A stretch of 13,354 nucleotides of DNA from NCBI GenBank assembly GCA_964519955.1, contig CAZFLM010000127.1:1-13354 (forward strand), written 5' to 3'. Within the stretch, counting starts at the first letter, position 1; every line of letters begins with the position of its first letter. Both the position numbers and the translations under genes were made by a program. The stretch is from CAZFLM01 sp964519955. GTDB lineage: Bacteria > Armatimonadota > Chthonomonadetes > Chthonomonadales > CAJBBX01. The notes beneath the pieces were generated by a model. It saw only the letters and a list, made by a program, of their open reading frames with translations. It did no database searches and had not been told where the DNA came from. Positions 1 through 6,818 of the stretch are shown piece after piece.

Positions 1-7
1 GTGTCGG

Positions 8-107
8 NNNNNNNNNNNNNNNNNNNNNNNNNNNNNNNNNNNNNNNNNNNNNNNNNNNNNNNNNNNNNNNNNNNNNNNNNNNNNNNNNNNNNNNNNNNNN
101 NNNNNNN
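8..107. other. Assembly gap (100 N)
   Basis: Exactly 100 N, the usual placeholder for a scaffold gap of unknown size. The seven bases to the left (gtgtcgg) and the bases to the right (gtcggcttg) match the contiguous bases 320-335 of the repeat array. The gap therefore sits inside the repeat array, and the repeat probably broke the assembly. Confidence 0.95.
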
Positions 108-177
108 GTCGGCTTGTGGGGTGGGGCCTCCGCGCCCCGCCGGGTCCTTGACGTTGCCCTTGTCGTTGTTCGTGGCG
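108..177 (+). repeat. GC-rich hairpin repeat, copy 1 (direct)
   Basis: A 70-base unit almost identical to 251-320, with about three differences near its 3' end. Its core is a 7-bp stem, gtggggc pairing with gccccgc (one T-G wobble), around the loop ctccgc. It is followed by cgggtccttgacgttgccc. It lies downstream of the alpha-galactosidase gene, which is read from the minus strand. The unit has no credible coding content. It resembles REP/BIME-type extragenic palindromes in size and placement, but no known family was identified. Confidence 0.9.
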
Positions 178-204
178 CGGCGTCCTGCGCACTCCAGCGC
201 TCCC

Positions 205-230
205 GGCGCGCCGCGGAGGGCGCGCCCCAC
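205..230 (-). repeat. Inverted copy of the hairpin repeat (core only)
   Basis: The sequence reads GGCGCGCC, gcggag, GGCGCGCC, then ccac. The loop gcggag is the exact reverse complement of the ctccgc loop in the direct copies. The flank after the stem (cccac) matches the reverse complement of their tgtggg flank. The stem bases differ but still pair fully. It is read as the same element in opposite orientation, between direct copies 1 and 2. Confidence 0.6.
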
Positions 231-250
231 GGGTTGGTGCCGCGCGTCGG

Positions 251-326
251 GTCGGCTTGTGGGGTGGGGCCTCCGCGCCCCGCCGGGTCCTTGACGTTGC
301 CCTTGCCGTTGTCCGTGGCGTGTCGG
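251..326 (+). repeat. GC-rich hairpin repeat, copy 2 (direct, 76-bp unit)
   Basis: A full 76-base unit running into copy 3 without a break. The stem gtggggc/gccccgc, loop ctccgc and trailing ccttgacgttgccc are as in copy 1. Confidence 0.9.
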
Positions 327-376
327 GTCGGCTTGTGGGGTGGGGCCTCCGCGCCCCGCCGGGTCCTTGACGTTCC
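327..376 (+). repeat. GC-rich hairpin repeat, copy 3 (direct, 3'-truncated)
   Basis: About 50 bases match copy 2 exactly up to ttgacgtt; the sequence then diverges. The hairpin lies about 30-60 bases beyond the stop of the alpha-galactosidase and could act as its transcription end, although no U-tract follows in that direction. Confidence 0.88.
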
Positions 377-400
377 CCGGATCTCCTCCCTTCCTCCCCT

Positions 401-2944
401 CTACTTCCCCACCCGCCGGTACTCCACCACCACCGAGCCTGGCCGCGCCCCGATGTCGATCCGCAAGGACCGCAGTTGCGCGCCGGTCATGGTCTCGGGC
501 TTGCCGGGTTTGTAGGTGACCGAGCGCGTGACCGTGTACGTGGCCGCGCGGTCGATGCCGCGCAGCTCGGCGACGAAGGCGGCGTAGGGGCTCTCGGGGC
601 GGCGGAAGGCGAGCACCAGGCCGTCCTCCTCGGCGGGGCGGTGGTACTGCATCACGCACCAGTCGCTGGGGCTGATGGAGGGGGCGCTGATTGGGTGGAA
701 GTCGCCCAGCCAGTACTTGCGGAGGCGCTTGCCCTCGGCGATGGCTTGCGAGAGCAGGCGCCGCGGGTAGCCCTCGGGCCGGCAGTCCTCACCGAACGAG
801 ATGCCGCCGTTGAAGCCGCTGCGGAAGTGGTACGGGTCTGCGCCCATCTGGCCGACGGTGCTGTACGGCACGTAGCGGTTCAGCCCGTGCGACATCACCT
901 GGTTGCGCAGCGCGGCGTTGTCGAAGTCGAGGCGGAACAGCGGGTCGATCGTATCGTCGGTGCGCCAGAGCGGTACCGAGCGCGCGCAGGTCTCCAGGTC
1001 GATGCGGGTGCCACCGCTGGCGCAGTTGTCGATGGCGAGGCCCGGGTACTCGGCGAGTAGGTCATCCCACATGCGGTAGAGCCCCTCCATGTAGCGGATC
1101 TCGCCCAGGCCGGCGCGGTCCGGGTCCTGCTTGCTCAGGTGCTGCCAGTACGGTCCCGGGTTCAGGTTGTAGTCGATACGCAGCCAGTCGAGGCCGTACT
1201 CGCGGATGGCGGCCTTCAGGTAGGCGGTCATGAACTCGCGCGCCTCCGGGATGCCCAGGTTGAACAGGCCGCTCCCGTCGCCGCCGGGCGAGATGACCCA
1301 CTCTGGGTGCTCCTTGGCGATGTGCGTGTTCGGCGCGACGCGCTCCGGCTCGAACCACACCAGGAAGCCCATGCCCGCCTTGTGCGCGGCGTCGCTGACC
1401 GGCTTCAGCCCGTGCGGGAAGCGGTCCGGCGGCTCGGCGCGCGAGAGCGGGAACCCGTAGTGCCCCATGCCGGCGGGGAAGCCGTCGCGCGTCCAGTACG
1501 CGTCCAGCCAGAACTGCTCGAAGCCCAGGCCCTTGATGGGCTCCAGGTGCGAGAGCGTGTTGGCCTCGGTGCTGGCGTTCAACTCGTAGAACGACGTGCT
1601 CATGTGCACGATGGGGGGCATGACCGGCTTGCCACCGTGTTTCGGCACGATGTGGGCCAGCATCGCGCGGCGGAACAGGTTCTCGCCCTCCTCGACGCTG
1701 CCAGCCGACCACCGGACCTGCAGGATGCGTGGGCTGCGGATCGACTCGCCTGGGCGCAGCTTGAGGTGGATGCCCTCCATGCCCGCCTGAACGCGCACCG
1801 CGCCGTCCTTGTGCTCGGCGGTGGCGCTCCAGTCGCCCGACCAGCCGAAGCCGGTCACCACGCCGCCGCTGCCCCAGCTCAGTGTCCAGAACGCGCTGGA
1901 TGCGAGCGTCGCCCGGCCCTCCACGCTGCCGAACTGGACCCGCTTCCCCTGCGCCAGCGGCTCGACGATGGGGCTCCAGTCCTCGATGCCGACCGCGCTG
2001 CCGTGGAGCCGGCGGAGCACCGGTGCCGCGTCCGCCCCGGGCAAGACCGCCATGTCGAGCGCGCGGACCTGCTCGATGATGGGCGTGTCCGCGGCGCCGC
2101 GGTTCGTGAAGTGGAGCGTCCAGTCGACGCCCGGCGTGTCGGAGTAGATCAGCGCGGCGGCGCTCACCTCCAGGCCGGTCGCAGGATCGGTGAACGTGAG
2201 CGTGCGGCGCTTCGTGGTCGCGTCCACGGACTCGTCGCGCACCTGCGACTTCCACGTGGGCAGCAGCTCGGCGGAGGGCTTGCCGCCATAGACGAACGAG
2301 AAGGGGAGGCCTGGCCGCTCGCTTGCCCCGCGCGCCAGGTCGTCGAGCCAGAGCGAATTGCCGTCCTGCAGCACCACGCGAGCGTCGCACCAGTCGCCCT
2401 GGTCCCAGCCGCGCCCATCGCCGCCGTCGTCCACGATCAGGTCGAACTCGCGCGCGCCGGCCAGCGGCACGTCGATGCTGCGGACGCCGTCCTTCGGGCG
2501 CATCACCGGCGTGGCGAACGCATCTTTGCCGCCCGCCTCGACGCGGAACCGGACCGAGGCCGGCGTCGTATCGTCGACGTTGCGGTCCAGCCCGATGTCG
2601 GCGAGGAGCCGGGCGGCGGGCTTGGACAGGGTGACGCGCAGGACGCAGAGGGAGTTGGTGCCGATACCGCGCTTGTACGTCTTCTCGCCCAGCCGGAGCG
2701 CCATGCCCGCGGCCGCGCGGTTGATCTTGCAGGTGCCGGGCTCGTCGTCGTGCAGGATGACCAACCGGTCGATGGCGGGCGGCTGGGGGCGCGCGGAGAA
2801 CGCCTGGTCGGCCCAGCGCTGGTTGGCGTCGCGGGTCGCCCGTGCGAGGGCGTCGCCACGCCGGGCGGGCGCCGATCCTGCCTGTGTCGACAAGGCCGCG
2901 CACATCAGTGTGGCAAGAGCTGCGGCGGTCAGGGCATCGAGCAT
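401..2944 (-). CDS. Secreted NPCBM-GH36 alpha-galactosidase
   Basis: Predicted exported exo-enzyme that removes alpha-1,6-linked galactose from oligosaccharides or galactans. It has 847 residues. A signal peptide (about 1-24, ending near STQAGSA) is followed by an NPCBM-type carbohydrate-binding domain (about 50-195, with the RGIGTNS motif and the DLIVDDGGDG strand). A beta-supersandwich (about 210-410) precedes the GH36 TIM barrel (about 440-730). Barrel motifs are WFEPE (530-534), LRIDYN with probable nucleophile D591, and CASGGTRID followed by WRTDD with probable acid/base D663 or D664. The C-terminal beta domain ends at 847. The start at 2944 was chosen because GGAGG lies 6 bases upstream and the signal peptide begins there. 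The frame stays open for another 245 codons upstream, but that part looks like chance coding in GC-rich DNA. Substrate preference cannot be told from sequence alone. Confidence 0.93.
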   Translation of the reverse strand: MLDALTAAALATLMCAALSTQAGSAPARRGDALARATRDANQRWADQAFSARPQPPAIDRLVILHDDEPGTCKINRAAAGMALRLGEKTYKRGIGTNSLCVLRVTLSKPAARLLADIGLDRNVDDTTPASVRFRVEAGGKDAFATPVMRPKDGVRSIDVPLAGAREFDLIVDDGGDGRGWDQGDWCDARVVLQDGNSLWLDDLARGASERPGLPFSFVYGGKPSAELLPTWKSQVRDESVDATTKRRTLTFTDPATGLEVSAAALIYSDTPGVDWTLHFTNRGAADTPIIEQVRALDMAVLPGADAAPVLRRLHGSAVGIEDWSPIVEPLAQGKRVQFGSVEGRATLASSAFWTLSWGSGGVVTGFGWSGDWSATAEHKDGAVRVQAGMEGIHLKLRPGESIRSPRILQVRWSAGSVEEGENLFRRAMLAHIVPKHGGKPVMPPIVHMSTSFYELNASTEANTLSHLEPIKGLGFEQFWLDAYWTRDGFPAGMGHYGFPLSRAEPPDRFPHGLKPVSDAAHKAGMGFLVWFEPERVAPNTHIAKEHPEWVISPGGDGSGLFNLGIPEAREFMTAYLKAAIREYGLDWLRIDYNLNPGPYWQHLSKQDPDRAGLGEIRYMEGLYRMWDDLLAEYPGLAIDNCASGGTRIDLETCARSVPLWRTDDTIDPLFRLDFDNAALRNQVMSHGLNRYVPYSTVGQMGADPYHFRSGFNGGISFGEDCRPEGYPRRLLSQAIAEGKRLRKYWLGDFHPISAPSISPSDWCVMQYHRPAEEDGLVLAFRRPESPYAAFVAELRGIDRAATYTVTRSVTYKPGKPETMTGAQLRSLRIDIGARPGSVVVEYRRVGK

Positions 2945-3121
2945 GGAGCACCTCCGGATGGTAGCCTTCCTGCGTCCGCCGCAGCATTCGACGCGGTCCG
3001 GTACGACCTCCTGCTCATGCTGCTTCCCTTCGTAGAGGTAGCGGCCAGGACCTCGTCGAACTACCTGGTGCGCCGGGCCCTGTACGACATGCGCCCCACG
3101 CCCGGCCAGAGGTGAACCGAC
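2945..3121. promoter_or_regulatory. Divergent intergenic region between GH36 and GH16 genes
   Basis: These 177 bases separate the divergently read alpha-galactosidase and GH16 genes and must hold the promoters of both. Shine-Dalgarno sequences are clear on each side: GGAGG 6 bases before the GH36 start, and GAGGTGA 6 bases before the GH16 start. I could not find a convincing -35/-10 pair or a clear operator palindrome. A shared regulator is possible but is not shown by the sequence. Confidence 0.45.
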
Positions 3122-3898
3122 ATGCGGATCTGCCCTCTCATGCTCGCGGCCGCCTGCCTCCTCGCGCGGCCCATCGCTGCCGCCCCTCGCGACGCACTGC
3201 CCACGCCGCCGACCGGCAAGGCCTGGAAGCTCGTCTGGAACGACGAGTTCAGCGGCAAGAAGCTCGACGAAACGAAGTGGGAGACCCCACCTGACTCCGT
3301 CCGCCGCGATGGGTGGTGGATGCGCAAGGCGGTCGAGCTGGACGGGCGTGGCCACCTGGTGATGTCCACCTTCCAGGACGGCGACCGCTACGTCGACGGG
3401 TGCGTGCGCACGCGCGGCAAGTATGAGCACGCGCAGGGGTACTACGTGGCGCGCGTCCAGTTGCACAAGGAGGTCGGCCACTGGCCTGCCTTCTGGCTCT
3501 ACAACGCGTGCGAGGGGAACGTCGGGAACGGGGGTGTCGACGGCGCGGAGATCGACATCTTCGAGAAGCCCTGGCTGACCGACCATATCAACTGCGCCAT
3601 CCACTGGGATGGGTACGGGAGCGACCACAAGTCGACGGGCCGCAAGCTGGAGGCGCCGGGCGTCTCGAAGGGTTGGCACACGTTCGCGCTCTGGTGGTCC
3701 GAGGACGCCTACGTCTTCTACATCGACGGCCGTGAGGTGTGGCGCACCTCGGAGGGCGGCATCTGCAAGGAGCCGCTCTACATCAAGCTGAGCGACGAGA
3801 TCGGCTCATGGGGTGGCAAGATCCAGGACGCGAAGTTGCCGGACCGCTTCCTGGTGGACTACGTCCGCGTCTACGACCTGGTGGACGCTACGCGCTGA
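3122..3898 (+). CDS. Secreted GH16 family beta-glycanase
   Basis: Predicted exported endo-acting beta-glycanase (laminarinase, beta-glucanase or galactanase type) with 258 residues, the usual length of a single GH16 domain. A signal peptide (about 1-21, LARPIAAA) is followed by the jelly-roll domain starting at LVWNDEFSG (37-45). The GH16 signature EIDIFE is at 143-148, with nucleophile E143, assisting D145 and acid/base E148; the extra residue makes it the beta-bulge (ExDxxE) type. HWPAFWLY (120-127) and the final strand FLVDYVRVYDL (243-253) are typical of the family. The ATG at 3122 has GAGGTGA 6 bases upstream. It is divergent from the GH36 gene, suggesting joint use against a galactose-containing glycan, which is inference. 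Which GH16 subfamily it belongs to cannot be decided by eye. Confidence 0.93.
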   Translation: MRICPLMLAAACLLARPIAAAPRDALPTPPTGKAWKLVWNDEFSGKKLDETKWETPPDSVRRDGWWMRKAVELDGRGHLVMSTFQDGDRYVDGCVRTRGKYEHAQGYYVARVQLHKEVGHWPAFWLYNACEGNVGNGGVDGAEIDIFEKPWLTDHINCAIHWDGYGSDHKSTGRKLEAPGVSKGWHTFALWWSEDAYVFYIDGREVWRTSEGGICKEPLYIKLSDEIGSWGGKIQDAKLPDRFLVDYVRVYDLVDATR

Positions 3899-3999
3899 GC
3901 ATCGGCCTGGTCCATGCTCGCCGCGCTCACGATGGCGCCCTACTTCGCCGCGGATCGAGCACTCCCGCCGCGGCTTCGTGACGACAAGGAGGACCGCAC

Positions 4000-4596
4000 G
4001 TGAACATGCGCATCGCAGTTGCCCTCATCGCGGCTGTGGCCGCCCTGCCCGCCGCCGCGCAGGAAGCTCCGACGACGCCCTTCTCGGTGCGTGCGTCGGC
4101 CGTGTACCTGCCCACCAGCTCGGCTGGCGACGTGACGGACCGCTGGGGGCTTGGCCTCGGTCTCGGCTACGACATCCAGTGGCGCGGCCTGATGCCCGGC
4201 AAGCCGAGCCGCACGACGCTCGAGCTGGACGTGGCGGACAACTCCGGTAAGGGCGGCGGCGTCACGCTCGCGGCGATGGGCCTCGTGGAGCGCATCGCGC
4301 TGAAGGGCGAGGCGTTCGGCGCCGGCACGCCCTACGTCGGCGTTGGCGTCGGCGTCGCCTACCTGCGCACGAAGAGGCTGGAGCAGGGGCTGATCCCGGC
4401 CTTCGCCTCTGCCGGCCGTGACACCGGGTATGAGTACCAGACAGTGAAGTCCAACGGCTGGCGGCCCAACGTCCGCGCGATCCTGGGCGTCAACCTGTCC
4501 GAGAAGGCGTTCGTCGAGGCGTTCTACAGCTACGTGGGTTCCGTCGGCGGCATCAGCGGCGACAGCGCCGGCGTGACGCTGGGCCTCCGCTTCTAG
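4000..4596 (+). CDS. Outer-membrane beta-barrel protein
   Basis: A 198-residue exported protein with a signal peptide (about 1-21, cleavage near LPAAAQ). Alternating hydrophobic and polar strands rich in Gly, Tyr and Val follow, for example WGLGLGLGYDIQW (49-61) and TPYVGVGVGVAYL. It ends in VTLGLRF, and a terminal Phe in a beta-strand is the usual signal for BAM-dependent outer-membrane insertion. Length and strand pattern suit a small OmpA/OmpW-like barrel of about eight strands. No ligand or enzyme function is visible. The GTG at 4000 is preferred because AAGGAGG (3986-3992) is 7 bases upstream; the in-frame ATG at 4006 would be 13 bases away. It may follow GH16 on one transcript (101-base gap), and a strong hairpin closes it. 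Confidence 0.82.
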   Translation: MNMRIAVALIAAVAALPAAAQEAPTTPFSVRASAVYLPTSSAGDVTDRWGLGLGLGYDIQWRGLMPGKPSRTTLELDVADNSGKGGGVTLAAMGLVERIALKGEAFGAGTPYVGVGVGVAYLRTKRLEQGLIPAFASAGRDTGYEYQTVKSNGWRPNVRAILGVNLSEKAFVEAFYSYVGSVGGISGDSAGVTLGLRF

Positions 4597-4616
4597 GCGT
4601 CGACGACACGCGCGTC

Positions 4617-4655
4617 TGCGAGCCCGCGCCGCGTTCGGTATGGCGCGGGCTCGCA
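4617..4655 (+). terminator. Terminator-like hairpin after the beta-barrel gene
   Basis: A perfect 14-bp stem, tgcgagcccgcgcc pairing with ggcgcgggctcgca, encloses an 11-base loop and is followed by cttt. It begins 20 bases after the stop at 4596. The U-tract is short, so termination may be partial. Confidence 0.75.
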
Positions 4656-4697
4656 CTTTGGCAGCATCGCCCGATCGCGCGACCAGGAGCAGATCCC

Positions 4698-5171
4698 ATG
4701 GCTGACGGCGCAACGACCCCGCCTTCCAGTTCCCCCTCCCGCATCATCGCGCTGAACGAGCGCATTGCCGCTCGCGGCACAACCGTGTTCGGATCGATGT
4801 GGGCCTTCTATGTCTTCTTCGTGTGGGGCCTGCTGGCGTTCGTTCCGCAGCTCAAGCAGTACAAGGACACCATCCTGCTCATCTCCAGCGCGTGGATCCA
4901 GCTCTGGGCGCTGCCGCTGCTGATGGTGGGCGGAATCGTGCTCAACCGGGCCAGCGAGAAGCGCGCGGAGGAGGATCACGAGACGATCCGGCAGGAGTTC
5001 GAGATCGTGAAGGAGCACCAGCACGCGCTTCACCAGGAGATACTGCAGGCCAAGAAGACCCGTCATGACATGCATGAGCTGGCCAAGCTGATCCCGGACA
5101 TCGTCGAGCGGCTGAACCGCATCGAGGCGGCTCTGGGGCAGGGCTCGCCGGGGTGGCGACCGCCGGCGTAG
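4698..5171 (+). CDS. Two-TM coiled-coil membrane protein, DUF1003-like
   Basis: A 157-residue protein with no cleavable signal. Two transmembrane helices (about 32-52 and 59-82) are joined by a short loop. A charged helix (about 84-146) with heptad-like spacing probably forms a coiled coil in the cytoplasm. FGSMW (31-35) before the first helix and the NR..EKR..ED.E....EFEI stretch after the second (83-103) resemble DUF1003 membrane proteins, whose role is unknown. A weaker resemblance to low-affinity iron permease-like proteins was considered. The ATG at 4698 has AGGAG 9 bases upstream. Codon use matches the neighbours. Its location between polysaccharide-related genes does not reveal a job. 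The family assignment is by eye and moderate. Confidence 0.72.
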   Translation: MADGATTPPSSSPSRIIALNERIAARGTTVFGSMWAFYVFFVWGLLAFVPQLKQYKDTILLISSAWIQLWALPLLMVGGIVLNRASEKRAEEDHETIRQEFEIVKEHQHALHQEILQAKKTRHDMHELAKLIPDIVERLNRIEAALGQGSPGWRPPA

Positions 5172-5317
5172 CGCGGCGCCTGGCGGGGTGCTGTGCGGCG
5201 GTGGGCCCTCGCCGCGTCCGCGAACTGCCGCACACCCGCGCGAACCGGGCGTGGCTGCGCCGCGTCCTGGAGACCAATGCGGACGCCGCGCCCTGCCGCG
5301 CGCCAAGATGGGAGGAG

Positions 5318-6646
5318 ATGCGTTTGAACGGGATGCGATGGGGAGTGGCCTGCGCGCTGCTGGCGCTGTCGTCGACGATGTGCGCGGGGCAAGGGACGGC
5401 CAAGCAGCGCCCGCTGATGCGCGACTTCATGGGCATTAACGGGCACACGGTGCTCTTCAAGCCGGACCTCTACAAGCAGGTCTGCCGGGTCGTGCGCGAC
5501 TACCACCCCTTCGACTGGGACATCGGCGACGACCCGGCGTTCGCCACGCGCTTCCCGTTCGCCAAGAACATGGTGAACTGGGAGGATGTCTACGGCTCGT
5601 GGAAGAAGGCCGGCTTCACGACGGACGCCTGCGTCATCTTCGACAACTTCGACGCGAAGAAGTGGAAGGACATCCCGCGCGACGCCTTCGCCTATGGATA
5701 CACGTTCGCGCGCTTCTTCGGCCCCAGCGGGACGCAGAAGCTCGTCGAGTCGATCGAGATCGGCAACGAGCCGGGGCTGTACGACGATGCGACCTACCGC
5801 TCGATCTTCGAGCAGATGGCGCGCGGCGTGCGGCAAGGAGACCCGGCGCTGAAGATCGCGACCTGCGCCGCGACGCCGGGCAAGAGCACGCGCTACTCGA
5901 AGAGCCTCGACTGCTTCAAGGGGCTCGAGGCGTCGTACGACGTCATCAACTTCCACGACTACGCGATGGTCGAGGAGTGGCCCACGTGGCGGCGCAGCTA
6001 CCCCGAGGACCCCAAGATCAAGTACCTGAAGGAAGCCCAGGACGTGCTGGACTGGCGCGACAAGAACGCGCCGGGCAAGCCCGTGTGGCTCACCGAGTTC
6101 GGCTGGGATGCCTCGACGAAGCCCGCGCCCGCCACCGGCGACTTCTCGAAGTGGGTCGGCTCGACCGAGACCGAGCAGGCGCGCTACCTCGTCCGCTCGT
6201 TCCTCGTGTTCGCGAAGATGGGCCTGGATCGCGCGTACGTCTTCTTCTTCAACGATGACGACCAGCCGCAGCTCCACGGCTCCAGCGGCCTCACGCGCAA
6301 GTTCCAGCCGAAGCCCGCGTTCCACGCCGTCGCGCACCAGTACCGCGCCCTGGGCGACTACCGGTTCCAGCGCGTGGTGGCGGAGAAGCCCGGCGAGCTG
6401 TACCTCTACGAGTTCCGCAAGGGCGACGACGCGAAGGAAGGCATCTGGGTTGCCTGGTCGCCGACGGGCTCCGACCGCAAGGCCGACGCCGCGCTCCCCG
6501 CGCCGCCCGGCCCCATCGCCCGGGCCGAGCGCATGCCGCTGAAGGAGGGGGAGGCGGCCAAGGTCGAGTGGTCCGCGGCCGCAGCAGGTGGGATCAGACT
6601 GTCTGTCGAAGAGTCCCCCGCGTACCTGTGGTTCCGGGAGAAGTAG
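5318..6646 (+). CDS. Secreted clan-A-like glycoside hydrolase (TIM barrel)
   Basis: A 442-residue exported protein predicted to be a retaining glycosidase with a TIM barrel, of the broad clan GH-A type (GH5/GH39-like); the exact family is not recognised. A signal peptide covers about 1-24 (ACALLALSSTMCAG). The SIEIGNEPG strand (145-153) offers E151 as acid/base, and VWLTEFGWD (256-264) offers E260 as nucleophile; this spacing of about 109 residues is normal for the clan. NFHDY (211-215) adds a likely substrate-binding strand. A small C-terminal beta domain spans about 355-442. The ATG at 5318 has GGAGG only 2 bases upstream, while an in-frame TTG at 5324 has 8-base spacing, so the true start is uncertain by two codons. 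It probably joins the GH36 and GH16 enzymes in extracellular glycan breakdown. Confidence 0.82.
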   Translation: MRLNGMRWGVACALLALSSTMCAGQGTAKQRPLMRDFMGINGHTVLFKPDLYKQVCRVVRDYHPFDWDIGDDPAFATRFPFAKNMVNWEDVYGSWKKAGFTTDACVIFDNFDAKKWKDIPRDAFAYGYTFARFFGPSGTQKLVESIEIGNEPGLYDDATYRSIFEQMARGVRQGDPALKIATCAATPGKSTRYSKSLDCFKGLEASYDVINFHDYAMVEEWPTWRRSYPEDPKIKYLKEAQDVLDWRDKNAPGKPVWLTEFGWDASTKPAPATGDFSKWVGSTETEQARYLVRSFLVFAKMGLDRAYVFFFNDDDQPQLHGSSGLTRKFQPKPAFHAVAHQYRALGDYRFQRVVAEKPGELYLYEFRKGDDAKEGIWVAWSPTGSDRKADAALPAPPGPIARAERMPLKEGEAAKVEWSAAAAGGIRLSVEESPAYLWFREK

Positions 6647-6665
6647 GGGCAGGCGATGGGGGGGC

Positions 6666-6696
6666 GGCGCGCACCGATTCTGCTCGGTTGTGCGCC
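6666..6696 (+). terminator. Terminator-like hairpin after the clan-A glycosidase
   Basis: GGCGCGCACCGA pairs with TCGG-T-TGTGCGCC: 12 pairs with one G-U wobble and one bulged T, loop ttctgc. It starts 20 bases after the stop at 6646 and ends 5 bases before the -35 box of the next promoter, separating two transcription units. No U-tract follows. Confidence 0.6.
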
Positions 6697-6701
6697 TGCT
6701 G

Positions 6702-6731
6702 TTGACTCGGCCCCCGCAGATGTGCCATACT
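6702..6731 (+). promoter_or_regulatory. Sigma70-type promoter of the 3D-domain gene
   Basis: The -35 box is TTGACT (6702-6707) and the -10 box is CATACT (6726-6731), 18 bases apart, with tgc directly before the -10. The predicted start near 6738 gives an 80-base leader. In that leader a small hairpin (GTCCGT/ACGGAC, 6783-6801) stands just before the Shine-Dalgarno sequence. The layout matches the tig promoter at 11442-11471. Confidence 0.72.
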
Positions 6732-6818
6732 CCTGCCCTCCCGCGCCGAGGGGCCTTTTCGGGGGCTTTCGAGGCGTCTGAGGTCCGTGTTGTAGACGGA
6801 CGGAAAGGAGGGACGACT

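Noticed and set aside
108..376. CRISPR array
   Set aside because: Units are 76 and 143 bases with no regular unique spacers, and no cas gene is present.
1139..3115. Long plus-strand open frame of 658 codons opposite the alpha-galactosidase
   Set aside because: GC-rich antisense frame with no domain; the minus-strand protein has full GH36 motifs.
3000..3115. Possible gene remnant in the intergenic region reading SSNYLVRRALYDMRPTPGQR
   Set aside because: It looks protein-like but has no recognisable family or ribosome site and is too short to support.
2945..3679. In-frame N-terminal extension of the alpha-galactosidase (245 codons on the minus strand)
   Set aside because: It runs over the start of the GH16 gene, lacks a ribosome site and lies before a clear signal peptide with GGAGG 6 bases upstream.
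5153..5317. Longer start for the clan-A glycosidase
   Set aside because: It would overlap the preceding gene and place 55 unrelated residues before a clear signal peptide.
6738..6818. Riboswitch (c-di-AMP type) in front of the 3D-domain gene, as seen for some cell-wall hydrolases
   Set aside because: The leader is only about 80 bases and shows no motif of that class; only a 6-bp hairpin is visible.
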